Source: UBA11865 sp041570195 (lineage in GTDB: Bacteria > Chloroflexota > Anaerolineae > Promineifilales > Promineifilaceae). From it: a stretch of DNA of 32,946 nucleotides. The stretch's first letter is position 1; the number at the start of each line of letters is the position of its first letter. The position numbers and the translations under genes were made by a program. Positions 8,393 to 15,499 of this stretch are shown here, in pieces. Location: positions 1-32,946 of the forward strand of contig JBFFWQ010000066.1 of the NCBI GenBank assembly GCA_041570195.1, given 5' to 3'. A model generated the notes under the pieces. That model had not been told where the DNA came from. It was given only the letters and a program-made list of their open reading frames with translations, and did no database searches.

Positions 8393-8494
8393 TTATCCTC
8401 TCCAAAAAAACGAGGGCCTTATAGCCCTCGAGATGTTCAAATCACTCCGTTTTCGAGTTGACCGTTGCTTTCCTAGCCCGATGACTAGACACAA
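8393..8494 (-). other. Possible 33-codon leader ORF upstream of rpmH
   Basis: In the rpmH leader a TTG at 8494-8492 has AGGAG at 8505-8501 (6-nt spacing). It opens a 33-codon frame that runs through the terminator hairpin and stops at TAA 8395-8393, 3 nt before the rpmH ATG. The peptide would be basic, beginning MCLVIGLGKQRSTRKR. A 33-codon open frame can occur by chance, so this is only a candidate. Its position matters because a translating ribosome would melt both hairpins of the leader. Confidence 0.25.
8404..8430 (-). terminator. Intrinsic terminator or attenuator in the rpmH leader
   Basis: On the minus strand the 7-bp stem CGAGGGC/GCCCTCG with a 6-nt loop (8430-8411) is followed at once by seven T (8410-8404). 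The rpmH ribosome binding site GGAGAGGA begins at the next base. It lies about 105 nt downstream of the rpmH promoter, so every transcript from that promoter must read through it. An upstream 8-bp inverted repeat (8499-8492 with 8460-8453) provides a second stem. Its 3' arm (CTCGA, 8457-8453) could pair with TCGAG 8431-8427 of the terminator, so attenuation is plausible. Confidence 0.7.
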
Positions 8495-8534
8495 CTCGAT
8501 CTCCTAGAACAACGTACCTTCAAGGCGACAGGAA

Positions 8535-8562
8535 ATTATACATGACGCCAGGGGCGTGTCAA
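8535..8562 (-). promoter_or_regulatory. Consensus sigma-70 promoter for rpmH operon
   Basis: On the minus strand a perfect -35 TTGACA (8562-8557) and a perfect -10 TATAAT (8540-8535) are separated by 16 bp. Transcription would begin near 8528, giving a leader of about 140 nt before rpmH. This is the strongest promoter by eye in the window, as expected for a ribosomal-protein and rnpA transcript. Confidence 0.8.
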
Positions 8563-8633
8563 ATGTCGCCGCGCCCGAAGGCTATGGCCAGCCAGCCTCT
8601 CAGGCGACGCTTATTCACACCTCACCTAATCCC

Positions 8634-8657
8634 AAAAACAAAAGCTTTTTGAGCTTT
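8634..8657 (-). terminator. Weak candidate terminator after murA
   Basis: Starting at the last base of the murA stop codon, the minus strand has AAAGCT, a 5-nt loop, AGCTTT, then TGTTTTT (8657-8634). The stem is only 6 bp with two G-C pairs, so it is weak, but the T-run and position fit a rho-independent terminator that separates murA from the rpmH promoter. Confidence 0.4.
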
Positions 8658-9955
8658 CAATCGTCGTTTTCTCGCCGGAGGCTGGCGCCCAGTGCCTGGA
8701 GTTTCTGTTCTATGGCCTCGTAGCCGCGCTCGACCTGCTGGGCGTTGTGAATCGTGCTGGTGCCGCGGGCACATAACGCAGCCAGGATCATAGCCATTCC
8801 AGCCCGGATATCTGGGCTGGTGACGCCCTGCGGGTTAGCGTAAAGCGGACTGGGACCTTGCACCAATACCCTGTGTGGATCGCAGAGAACAATGCGGGCG
8901 CCCATGAAAACGAGCTTGTCGACAAAGAAGAAGCGGCTCTCATACATCCAGTCATGGAGCAGTACCGAACCTGTGGCCTGGGAAGCGATGACTACGGCAA
9001 TGCTCATCAAGTCGGGCGGAAAGCCCGGCCAAGGATGAGGCTTAACCTCTGGGATCCGGCCGCCCAACGCCGGCACGATCTCCAACGATTGATCGGCCGG
9101 CACCAGAATGTCATCTCCTTCATCTAGCCAACAGACGCCCAATTTCCGGTAAACCTGGCCGATCATCCCCAGATTGTTCGGCTCGGCCTTGCGAATGCGA
9201 ATTTCACCGCCGGTCAGTGCCGCAGCCCCTATGAAACTGCCGACTTCCATGTAATCAGCTCCGATCGTGAATTCGCCGCCCCCCAACCGTTCGACGCCCT
9301 GAATCAACAGCCGGCTTGTCCCTGAACCTTCTATCTTCGCGCCTAGTTTGTTGAGGAAACGACACAGATCCTGCGTATGCGGTTCCCGCGCCGCATTGTC
9401 GATGATTGTATCGCCCTTGGCCAAAACAGCGGCCATGAGTGTGTTCTCAGTGGCTGTAACGCTGGCCTCGGCTTGCAACAAATAACCAGCACCGCGCATT
9501 GACTCAGCTTGCATTTCAAATGTGCCATCATGGTTTAGAAACACTTCGACGCCCAGAGCCTCGAGTCCCTGCACATTAGTGTCCAGTGGCCGGCCGCCAA
9601 TTACATCTCCGCCCGGTCCCGGCAAGGTGACACGGCCCAGTCGCGCCAACAGCGGACCTGAGAATACGAATGAGGCCCGAATCCGGCTGGCCAGCCGACC
9701 ATCTATCACGCTTTTATTTATCTCGGCCGCGTGTATGCGCCAGCTGCCAGGTCCCAGCAACGTCGTCTCAACCCCTAGATCACGCATGATCGCCAGCGCC
9801 GTCCGGACATCGGCGATATCGGGGATATTGTGCAGAATAACCGGTTGGTCGGTCATCAGGCAGGCCGGTATTAACTTTAGCGCGGCATTCTTGTTGCCAC
9901 TAGCAGTGATAGTCCCTTGCAGTCTGCGACCACCCTCGATGATTAACTGGCTCAT
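8657..9955 (-). CDS. murA: UDP-GlcNAc enolpyruvyltransferase, Cys-to-Asp variant
   Basis: First committed step of peptidoglycan synthesis: transfer of enolpyruvate from PEP to UDP-N-acetylglucosamine in the cytoplasm. The 432-residue length fits the two-domain EPSP-synthase-like fold. Lys22 and Asn23 (GNKNAAL), the Arg and Asp of GGRPLDTN, and the catalytic Asp of GFPPDLMS are present. The loop that carries the fosfomycin-reactive Cys in E. coli (Cys115, in GGCTIGARP) reads GGDVIGGRP here, with Asp at residue 117. Asp variants are catalytically active and fosfomycin-insensitive in Mycobacterium and Chlamydia. ATG 9955 has GAGG 8 nt upstream. The presence of murA implies a peptidoglycan wall. 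Confidence 0.96.
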   Translation of the reverse strand: MSQLIIEGGRRLQGTITASGNKNAALKLIPACLMTDQPVILHNIPDIADVRTALAIMRDLGVETTLLGPGSWRIHAAEINKSVIDGRLASRIRASFVFSGPLLARLGRVTLPGPGGDVIGGRPLDTNVQGLEALGVEVFLNHDGTFEMQAESMRGAGYLLQAEASVTATENTLMAAVLAKGDTIIDNAAREPHTQDLCRFLNKLGAKIEGSGTSRLLIQGVERLGGGEFTIGADYMEVGSFIGAAALTGGEIRIRKAEPNNLGMIGQVYRKLGVCWLDEGDDILVPADQSLEIVPALGGRIPEVKPHPWPGFPPDLMSIAVVIASQATGSVLLHDWMYESRFFFVDKLVFMGARIVLCDPHRVLVQGPSPLYANPQGVTSPDIRAGMAMILAALCARGTSTIHNAQQVERGYEAIEQKLQALGASLRRENDD

Positions 9956-10053
9956 GAAACTGACCTCATGTCGAACCTAATAGCTTCGCAAACAACGGAC
10001 TCGCTCAATACAACTCGCTCAATCGTTGGCAGAATGTCAATCCTCATGGATCG

Positions 10054-10082
10054 ATTCTAGCCGCCAGCATGAGCCGGGTCAA
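10054..10082 (-). promoter_or_regulatory. Sigma-70 promoter for murA
   Basis: On the minus strand, TTGACC (10082-10077), a 17-bp spacer and TAGAAT (10059-10054). Transcription would start near 10047, about 90 nt upstream of the murA ATG. Two single mismatches to consensus with ideal spacing make this a good candidate. Confidence 0.65.
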
Positions 10083-10227
10083 TTATCGCTCTCACCGGCA
10101 GGGCATTCCCGAAATCTGATAAGAATCAAGTGATCAACTTGCGGCGGCCGCTTATCGCACTGCAGAGTTTGACCTCGTAGATCAATGCTTCTTCGTGTAA
10201 ACTGTCCGCGATGATGCGGAGAGAAAC

Positions 10228-10995
10228 ATGCCTTACATTAACGTAAACGACCAGCAACTGTTTTACGCCGCTCGAGCACTCGATCGCCAGCCGGTATGTT
10301 TGTTAATACACGGCGCTGCCGGATCACATCTCGATTGGCCGCCTCAATTGAGACGCGTCGAAAACATGGGCAGTTGCGCCCTTGATCTACCTGGGCACGG
10401 TCGCTCAGCGAAACCAGGCCGCTCTTCGGTCAGCGCCTTTGCCGACGATGTAATGGCTCTGGCCGAGATTCTTAGTCTAACTGAGATTTTGCTTGTTGGT
10501 CATTCAATGGGTGGCGCCATCGCCATGGAGATCGCCTTGCGCGAGCCGACCTCCGTCGTTGGCCTGGTCTTGGTGGCGACGGGCGCGCGGCTCAGAGTCC
10601 AAGAAAAGCTGCTTAACTTGCTGACCGACGATTACAAACAGGTCGTCGAACTCGTAACCACGTTGGCCTGGGGTCAAGATGCGCTTGCGGAAGTTGTCGG
10701 ACGTGGCCGAGCGTTGATGCTAGCGTGTGACCCGGCCGCGGTTGAGCTAGATTATTTGGCCTGTAACGAATTTGACGTTATGGCTAGCGTGGGATCACTC
10801 TCGATTCCTACACTGGTCTTGACCGGCAGTGAAGATCGGCTGACCCCGCCCAAGTACGGCCGCTTCCTGGCTGAACAGATTCCCGGAGCCGAATACGTGC
10901 CGATTGAGAATGCCGGACACATGCTGGCCCAAGAACGGCCGGACGAAGTGGCCAAATCCATCGCGGATTTCACCCGGCGCCGGCTAGGACTTTGA
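10228..10995 (+). CDS. Alpha/beta-fold hydrolase
   Basis: A 255-residue cytoplasmic serine hydrolase of the alpha/beta-fold family. The catalytic triad is visible: Ser93 in GHSMGG, Asp203 in GSEDRLTPP and His231 in NAGHMLA. An oxyanion-hole HGAAGSH occurs near residue 28. It resembles small esterases, lactonases and MhpC-like C-C hydrolases, but nothing fixes the substrate. It is a single gene, divergent from murA and convergent with rdgB, so context adds little. ATG 10228 has GGAGAG about 5 nt upstream. Confidence 0.88.
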   Translation: MPYINVNDQQLFYAARALDRQPVCLLIHGAAGSHLDWPPQLRRVENMGSCALDLPGHGRSAKPGRSSVSAFADDVMALAEILSLTEILLVGHSMGGAIAMEIALREPTSVVGLVLVATGARLRVQEKLLNLLTDDYKQVVELVTTLAWGQDALAEVVGRGRALMLACDPAAVELDYLACNEFDVMASVGSLSIPTLVLTGSEDRLTPPKYGRFLAEQIPGAEYVPIENAGHMLAQERPDEVAKSIADFTRRRLGL

Positions 10996-11028
10996 CCTCA
11001 CGTCGGCGAACGAAAGCTGCCTCAGCGT

Positions 11029-11628
11029 CTATTCACTGGTCAGTTTCTGCCGCAACAATGGCGTCATTGCAGCAAACGCTCGGCCGCGATGGCTTATGAG
11101 ATGCTTCTCAGCCGCCGGCAGTTGGGCCATCGTCTTCTGTCTTTCAGGTAGATAGAAAACCGGGTCATAGCCGAAACCTCCTTCGCCGGCCGGCTCCAGG
11201 GCGATCATTCCTTCACAGACGCCGCTTTCCGTGCCAACCACTGCTTTCGGCGTGGCCAAGGCCACCACACAGCGAAAGCGGGCCTGGCGATTAGCCCATG
11301 GAACCACTTTCAGCTCTTCTAGTAGCAATTTGTAGCGCTGCACAGGCGTCAGTCCCGTTCCACCATATCTGGCCGTGTGCACGCCCGGCCGGCCGCCCAG
11401 GGCATCGACTTCCAGTCCTGAATCGTCGGCCAGCGTCAGTAGGCCCGTCTGCGCCGCGTAGCCGGTTGCTTTCAAAATTGCGTTCTCCTCAAACGTCCGG
11501 CCGGTTTCGGCAACATCCTCTGCCCACGGAATATCTTCGAGGCCGAGCCATTCAATATCCAAATCAGCCAGCATATCTGCCAATTCAGCCACTTTGCCCT
11601 TGTTCCGCGTCGCCACCAGAAGCTTCAC
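11029..11628 (-). CDS. rdgB: XTP/dITP pyrophosphatase (RdgB/HAM1)
   Basis: House-cleaning nucleotide pyrophosphatase that hydrolyses dITP, XTP and related deaminated purine nucleotides to monophosphates, keeping them out of DNA and RNA. The 199 residues match the family. It begins with LLVATRNKGKVAEL (substrate-binding TxNxxK), has ADDSGLEVDALGG with metal-binding acidic residues, and ends with FGYDPVF and SHRGRA. The start codon is GTG at 11628, supported by GAGGAG with 6-nt spacing. It is transcribed alone, divergent from the YceD-family gene. Confidence 0.95.
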   Translation of the reverse strand: MKLLVATRNKGKVAELADMLADLDIEWLGLEDIPWAEDVAETGRTFEENAILKATGYAAQTGLLTLADDSGLEVDALGGRPGVHTARYGGTGLTPVQRYKLLLEELKVVPWANRQARFRCVVALATPKAVVGTESGVCEGMIALEPAGEGGFGYDPVFYLPERQKTMAQLPAAEKHLISHRGRAFAAMTPLLRQKLTSE

Positions 11629-11687
11629 TCTTCACTCCTCTTTATGAATTCGATCTTATTGTAGCCTTAGCGCACTGCCTCCACCCG

Positions 11688-11717
11688 TTGACGCGCTTCT
11701 TGCCAGCATGTTATACT
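11688..11717 (+). promoter_or_regulatory. Sigma-70 promoter with extended -10 (yceD-obgE)
   Basis: TTGACG (11688-11693), an 18-bp spacer, and TATACT (11712-11717) preceded by TG plus one base. Transcription would start near 11724, about 50 nt before the TTG start of the YceD-family gene. It probably also drives obgE, 77 nt downstream of that gene. Confidence 0.65.
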
Positions 11718-11773
11718 CGCTCGGCGACAAGGAGCCGAAACTTGGCCCTTGATTCCACCTTGAGGGATTCCCG

Positions 11774-12289
11774 TTGACAAACAAGAAACCATCACGTCTG
11801 CGCTTTAATTTCGGATTTCTTATAGAGGCGAACCCCGGCACCAGTCGGACCATCGAGCTTGATTATCCGTCGATCCTGATTGAGGACGAAGTATTGCTAG
11901 AACCGCTCACAGGCGCCTTCCAGGCAATCCGCAACTCAAAAGGCATCTACATCACGGGTAAACTAGCCTCAACTGCCGAAGCCGAGTGCGCCCGGTGCCT
12001 GGATCCGGTCCGCTTGCCGATCAATATAGAGCTGGATGATCTCTATTACCACCCGCCTCAAACGGCGCCCGCAGGCGAATTCGTGGTCGGCGAGGACGGT
12101 TTCATCGATCTCGCGCCGCTAGTGCGCCAGCTAGGCCTTCTCGCCATACCAATGCAGCCTTTTTGCCAGGCCGACTGCAAAGGTCTTTGCGCCGAGTGTG
12201 GGCAGAACCTGAATGACGGCGACTGCCATTGCGAAATCGATGAGATAGATCCGCGCTTATCTGCCCTGCGCAACCTTCTGGATAGTTGA
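11774..12289 (+). CDS. YceD family (DUF177) protein
   Basis: A 171-residue protein of the YceD/DUF177 family, implicated in 23S rRNA accumulation in bacteria and plastids. It has the N-terminal beta-rich region, the conserved CARC pair in the middle and a C-terminal Cys cluster (CQADCKGLCAECG, then CHC) that could bind a metal. In most bacteria the gene sits directly before rpmF (L32). No rpmF follows here; obgE does. The only plausible start is TTG 11774, since the frame closes at a stop at 11750-11752. GAGG lies at 11762-11765. Confidence 0.88.
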   Translation: MTNKKPSRLRFNFGFLIEANPGTSRTIELDYPSILIEDEVLLEPLTGAFQAIRNSKGIYITGKLASTAEAECARCLDPVRLPINIELDDLYYHPPQTAPAGEFVVGEDGFIDLAPLVRQLGLLAIPMQPFCQADCKGLCAECGQNLNDGDCHCEIDEIDPRLSALRNLLDS

Positions 12290-12366
12290 ACTGAATGGGA
12301 AAGCGTGGAGATCATAACAGCCAAGTGCTAGATCTTCCTGCAATTCCTTGACGACTGAAGAACGGC

Positions 12367-13629
12367 ATGTTTTACGATCAGGCAAAGATATACGTGCGAA
12401 GCGGGGACGGCGGCGACGGCATGATCGGCTTTCGCCGAGAGAAGCACGTTCCACGAGGTGGACCGGACGGCGGGGATGGCGGCCGGGGCGGCGATGTGCA
12501 CGTTGTTGTAAGCCGGCATGACAGCACCCTAGTTCGCTACCATCGCAATAATCACTTTAGGGCCGGCAATGGCAGCCATGGCGGTCGCAATAGGATGACC
12601 GGCGCCAATGGCAAGAGCTTGCGCCTCGAAGTGCCGGCCGGAACCTTGATCCGCGATGCCGACAGCGGCGAGTTATTGGCCGATCTGACGCATGATAATC
12701 AGGAAGCGCTGATACTCAGTGGGGGCCGTGGCGGCCGAGGAAACGTCCGCTTCGCCTCAAGCACCAACCAGGCTCCTCGTCTGGCCGAACGCGGCGAGCC
12801 TGGCCAGGAACGTTGGCTCACTCTGGAACTCAAGCTCATTGCCGATGTTGGCATTGTCGGCGTGCCTAATGCCGGAAAATCGACTCTCTTGTCGGTGGTT
12901 AGTTCCGCCAAGCCTAAGATAGCAGATTATCCCTTTACCACGCTACAGCCCAGTCTGGGCGTTGTCGATTTAGGCGGATACCAGACCTTTGTTCTGGCCG
13001 ACATCCCGGGCTTGATTGAAGGCGCGGCCGGGGGCGCCGGACTCGGGCATGACTTTCTCCGTCATATCGAACGCACGCGGGCCCTGATTCATTTGCTCGA
13101 TGGGGCCGCCAGCGATCCGCTCGAGGATTGGGCGATGATCAACCAGGAACTCGCTCTCTATGATGCTCATTTGGAACAGAAACCGCAGATCGTGGTCCTA
13201 AATAAGATGGACTTGCCAGACGCCCAGGCCTGGGAGCCCATCGTCAGAGAACAGATCGAGGCATCAGGCTACCAATTCAGTGCTATTTCGGCCGCCAGCG
13301 GTGAAGGGGTCAAAACGATGCTCTTCCAGGCCGCGGCGATGTTGGAGAGCGTACCTGAACAGGATGTACTTGACGAAGTACCGGCCGTCATCCGCCCGCT
13401 GCCAGATGAGGACGCTTTTAGCATACGCCGCGAAGGGGACGGATGGCGTGTTGAAGGTCGCCGCATTGAACGCGTGGCCGCCATGACCTATTGGGAGTTT
13501 GAGGCTACTACGCGCCGATTTCAGCAAATACTTGAGACGATGGGCATCAGTAACGCATTGTTGGACGCCGGCATCAACAACGGTGATATGGTTTTTATTG
13601 GAGATGAAGAGTTGGAATGGAGTGAATAA
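12367..13629 (+). CDS. obgE: GTPase ObgE/CgtA with OCT domain
   Basis: An essential ribosome-associated GTPase acting in 50S assembly and stress control. The N-terminal Obg fold (1-158) carries the Gly-rich sheets, for example GGPDGGDGGRGG. The G domain has G1 GVPNAGKST at about 164-172, the TT of G2 in YPFTTLQP, G3 DIPG and G4 NKMD. A C-terminal OCT domain (about 345-420) is present; OCT occurs in Gram-positive-type, thermophile and related Obg proteins. ATG 12367 has GAAG about 7 nt upstream. It follows the YceD-family gene, so the two form a small ribosome-maturation unit. Confidence 0.97.
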   Translation: MFYDQAKIYVRSGDGGDGMIGFRREKHVPRGGPDGGDGGRGGDVHVVVSRHDSTLVRYHRNNHFRAGNGSHGGRNRMTGANGKSLRLEVPAGTLIRDADSGELLADLTHDNQEALILSGGRGGRGNVRFASSTNQAPRLAERGEPGQERWLTLELKLIADVGIVGVPNAGKSTLLSVVSSAKPKIADYPFTTLQPSLGVVDLGGYQTFVLADIPGLIEGAAGGAGLGHDFLRHIERTRALIHLLDGAASDPLEDWAMINQELALYDAHLEQKPQIVVLNKMDLPDAQAWEPIVREQIEASGYQFSAISAASGEGVKTMLFQAAAMLESVPEQDVLDEVPAVIRPLPDEDAFSIRREGDGWRVEGRRIERVAAMTYWEFEATTRRFQQILETMGISNALLDAGINNGDMVFIGDEELEWSE

Positions 13630-13663
13630 CTTCCCTACGCGCAAACATCGGCGCACGAAGTTA
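13627..13663. repeat. Inverted repeat holding both convergent stop codons
   Basis: TAACTTC (13627-13633) and GAAGTTA (13657-13663) are perfect 7-nt arms around a 23-nt centre that includes GCGC on both sides. The TAA of obgE starts the left arm, and the TAA of the convergent zinc-ribbon gene starts the right arm on the other strand. A hairpin here could terminate transcription from either side, though a strong T-run is missing. The pairing is seen directly; the termination role is inference. Confidence 0.45.
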
Positions 13664-13876
13664 CGATTCTGTTTCTTCCTCAGCTGGCTCAGGCTCGGCC
13701 GGCTCGGGTACATATCGCTTCATTTGAGACACCGGCACTTTGATTTGCTTGCGGCAATTGATGCACTCAAGCGAGTGATATTTCTGGCCTTTTTCGGTCG
13801 CTTTGGTTACAGCCTGGGCCATATAATCCTTGGATAAATTGAATGTATGGCGGCAGTAAGAACATCGGACGTTCAT
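13661..13876 (-). CDS. Small zinc-ribbon protein
   Basis: A 71-residue protein with two Cys pairs, CSYC near residue 5 and CINC near residue 38. Together they would form a four-Cys zinc ribbon. The core reads like a treble-clef or rubredoxin-like knuckle, with a helix of alternating Ala, Lys and Glu between the pairs. The C-terminal 16 residues are a Pro/Glu tail. No specific family was recognised; similar small ribbons are often nucleic-acid- or protein-binding accessory factors. ATG 13876 has GGAGAG 6 nt upstream, which supports it as a real gene. Confidence 0.8.
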   Translation of the reverse strand: MNVRCSYCRHTFNLSKDYMAQAVTKATEKGQKYHSLECINCRKQIKVPVSQMKRYVPEPAEPEPAEEETES

Positions 13877-13912
13877 GATACACTCTCCGTTTTGCAGCAG
13901 CTTTGGAATGCT

Positions 13913-13931
13913 ATTATAGCCTACTGTAGGC
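13913..13931 (-). promoter_or_regulatory. TATAAT with abutting palindrome
   Basis: On the minus strand a perfect -10 TATAAT (13918-13913) is directly preceded by the palindrome GCCTAC-A-GTAGGC (13931-13919), which fills most of the -35/-10 spacer. The -35 position (GGGCAG) is poor. A protein bound at the palindrome could block or activate this promoter. The site lies 25 bp from the start of the divergent plus-strand gene at 13956, so it could affect both. Confidence 0.45.
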
Positions 13932-13955
13932 TGTACTGCCCGGCAGCTTCACGCG

Positions 13956-14344
13956 ATGCCTGATTCTCCATCGTCAACGGCCCTAGACTTGTTGTTTGAG
14001 GCTCTGGATTGCGGTCAGTTCCCCTTCCTGAATGTTACCAGCGATAGTATGGTGCCTCTTGTCAGGAGCGGCAACCAGTTTCAATTAGGTCCTACTTCCC
14101 CTGAAACATTGGCCGTCGGCGATATGATTGTCGTTGGCTCGGACGAAGATCTGCTTGCTCACCGCTATTGGGGTGTCAGTGAGAAGAAAGTACCAGCTAA
14201 TTGCCATCCCGAGGCGACCGCCTGGCCTACATCGATTCACCCACGCCGTTCGGCCAGCTGCGGGCAGTCGTGATCGCTCGCCGGCGTAGCGGCCAACTAC
14301 TAGACCTTTCTACCGGTCCGGGAGCTCAGGCGCCTCCTCGCTAG
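13956..14344 (+). pseudogene. Frameshifted S24/S26 peptidase-like gene
   Basis: The first frame encodes residues typical of an S24/S26 (LexA/signal peptidase) fold: TSDSMVPLVRSGN with the nucleophile Ser, AVGDMIVV, then LLAHRYWG. After about 14200 that frame becomes unlike the family and ends at 14273. In another frame, entered by a one-base shift between 14201 and 14212, the expected continuation appears: RGDRLAYIDSPTPFGQLRAV and on to a stop at 14342-14344. So one base appears to be missing from a gene of about 129 codons. A sequencing or assembly error cannot be excluded. No slippery heptamer is visible. No TM segment is seen, so it resembles a soluble S24/S26-like domain rather than a full signal peptidase. 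Confidence 0.65.
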
Positions 14345-14457
14345 AGCAGCTGTCCTCCTTGAGAGGATGGTGGGCCATATGTCCTGACCTGGTGCGTTTT
14401 TGCGTTTGTTGGCATGACCGCATAACCTTTACCCGCTTACGAATTCCATTACACGTT

Positions 14458-14492
14458 CATGTCTTGACATGAAAAAGTCTTTGATTTATCCT
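14458..14492 (+). promoter_or_regulatory. Sigma-70 promoter with palindrome over the -35
   Basis: A perfect -35 TTGACA (14464-14469), a 17-bp spacer and TATCCT (14487-14492). The -35 is embedded in a 14-bp inverted repeat, CATGTC-TT-GACATG (14458-14471), which could be an operator. Transcription would start near 14499, about 40 nt before the recombinase-like gene. Nothing else is seen in the rest of the 195-nt gap from 14345. Confidence 0.55.
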
Positions 14493-14539
14493 GGTAGCGA
14501 TAACTATACGAAGTCCGCGTAACAGATAAGGAGTTTCGC

Positions 14540-15499
14540 ATGAACCTGGACAATCAGGCTGATCTCTTCCCCGCCAGCACGTTTCCAGACGGCGTCAAAC
14601 CACAACTTTCGGCCGATGCCTCCTTGCAAGCGGCTTTGGGCGCCTTTGAGCGATTCATGGAGGAAGAGGGCTTCTCTGAAAACACGCGCAAGGCATTCGC
14701 TAGCGATATACGCCTGCTGGGAAGGTACCTGGGCATTGGCCAGCCGGTTGGCCAGGTCGGCACCAAGAATCTAAATGATTTTCTGAACTGGCTATTGTAT
14801 GAACGCGGTGTGCCCTGTAGTCAAAAATCTTATGCCCGGCGCGTGACTACGCTCAAGCGCTTTTTCGGCTGGCTCCAGGAATCTGGCGTACTGACTGAAA
14901 ACCCAGCTGCAGCTGTGGTTCAGATCAGCGTTAGCAGCCCGCTGCCCAACATCCCCACGGAAGCCGAACTTGAGAGAGCCTTGACTGTCAGCAGCGACAT
15001 GCGCGAGGGCATCGGCCTGGGCAAGCCCGATGCTCGACCTCACATGCTGCTAACTCTGTTGCTGCAGACAGGCATCAAGAAAGGCGAGGCGATGGCCATC
15101 GTGCCCAACCACATCGATCGCGACAATCCAGGCGAACCCTATCTTTTTATTCGGATCAAGAATCCCCGTCTGCGCTACAAGGAGCGCAAAATCCCTCTCG
15201 ATCCCGCCTGGCTGGAGATCGTGGACGAATACGTGGCCCAATATGAACCGACCGATACTCTATTCACCTGCACAGCGCGCAATTTAGAGTACATTCTTAG
15301 TGACGTGGGTGAGGCGGCCGGACTGGCTCAGGGACGGCTCTCCTTCGAGAATCTGCGCTGGGTTTCGGCCCTTCGGGACTACCTCAGGGGTGAGGAACCC
15401 GGCTCAATCCGCCAGCGATTAGGGCTTTCGCCGATCACCTGGCGCGAAACTAAAGCTAAATTGGACCGATTGCGAGCCAAACAAGGCTACGCGGATTGA
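14540..15499 (+). CDS. Tyrosine-recombinase-fold protein, catalytically degenerate
   Basis: A 319-residue protein with the XerC/XerD architecture: an N-terminal SAM-like core-binding domain (about 30-120) and a C-terminal catalytic-fold domain (about 150-315). Aligned by eye with XerD, the first Arg is Lys (TGIKKGE for TGLRxSE), and the Lys of the beta-hairpin survives (YKERKIPL). HxLR is ENLR, the LGH motif is LGL, and the nucleophile Tyr position is Lys (ITWRETK). The protein therefore keeps the fold but should not cleave DNA. Its frame, start (ATAAGGAG upstream of ATG 14540) and promoter are intact, so it is a working gene, perhaps a DNA-binding or architectural protein. It overlaps the convergent gene by 13 nt. 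Confidence 0.85.
   Translation: MNLDNQADLFPASTFPDGVKPQLSADASLQAALGAFERFMEEEGFSENTRKAFASDIRLLGRYLGIGQPVGQVGTKNLNDFLNWLLYERGVPCSQKSYARRVTTLKRFFGWLQESGVLTENPAAAVVQISVSSPLPNIPTEAELERALTVSSDMREGIGLGKPDARPHMLLTLLLQTGIKKGEAMAIVPNHIDRDNPGEPYLFIRIKNPRLRYKERKIPLDPAWLEIVDEYVAQYEPTDTLFTCTARNLEYILSDVGEAAGLAQGRLSFENLRWVSALRDYLRGEEPGSIRQRLGLSPITWRETKAKLDRLRAKQGYAD

Noticed and set aside
8081..8461. 126-codon plus-strand frame over rnpA and rpmH
   Set aside because: It is antisense to two certain genes and their leader and has no recognisable product.
11774..12366. rpmF (L32) expected after the YceD-family gene
   Set aside because: Only 77 nt separate the YceD-family gene from obgE, and no L32 motif is present.
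14540..15499. Integrase marking a mobile element or genomic island
   Set aside because: The catalytic residues are missing, no tRNA or att-like direct repeat was seen, and the flanking genes are chromosomal and similar in composition.
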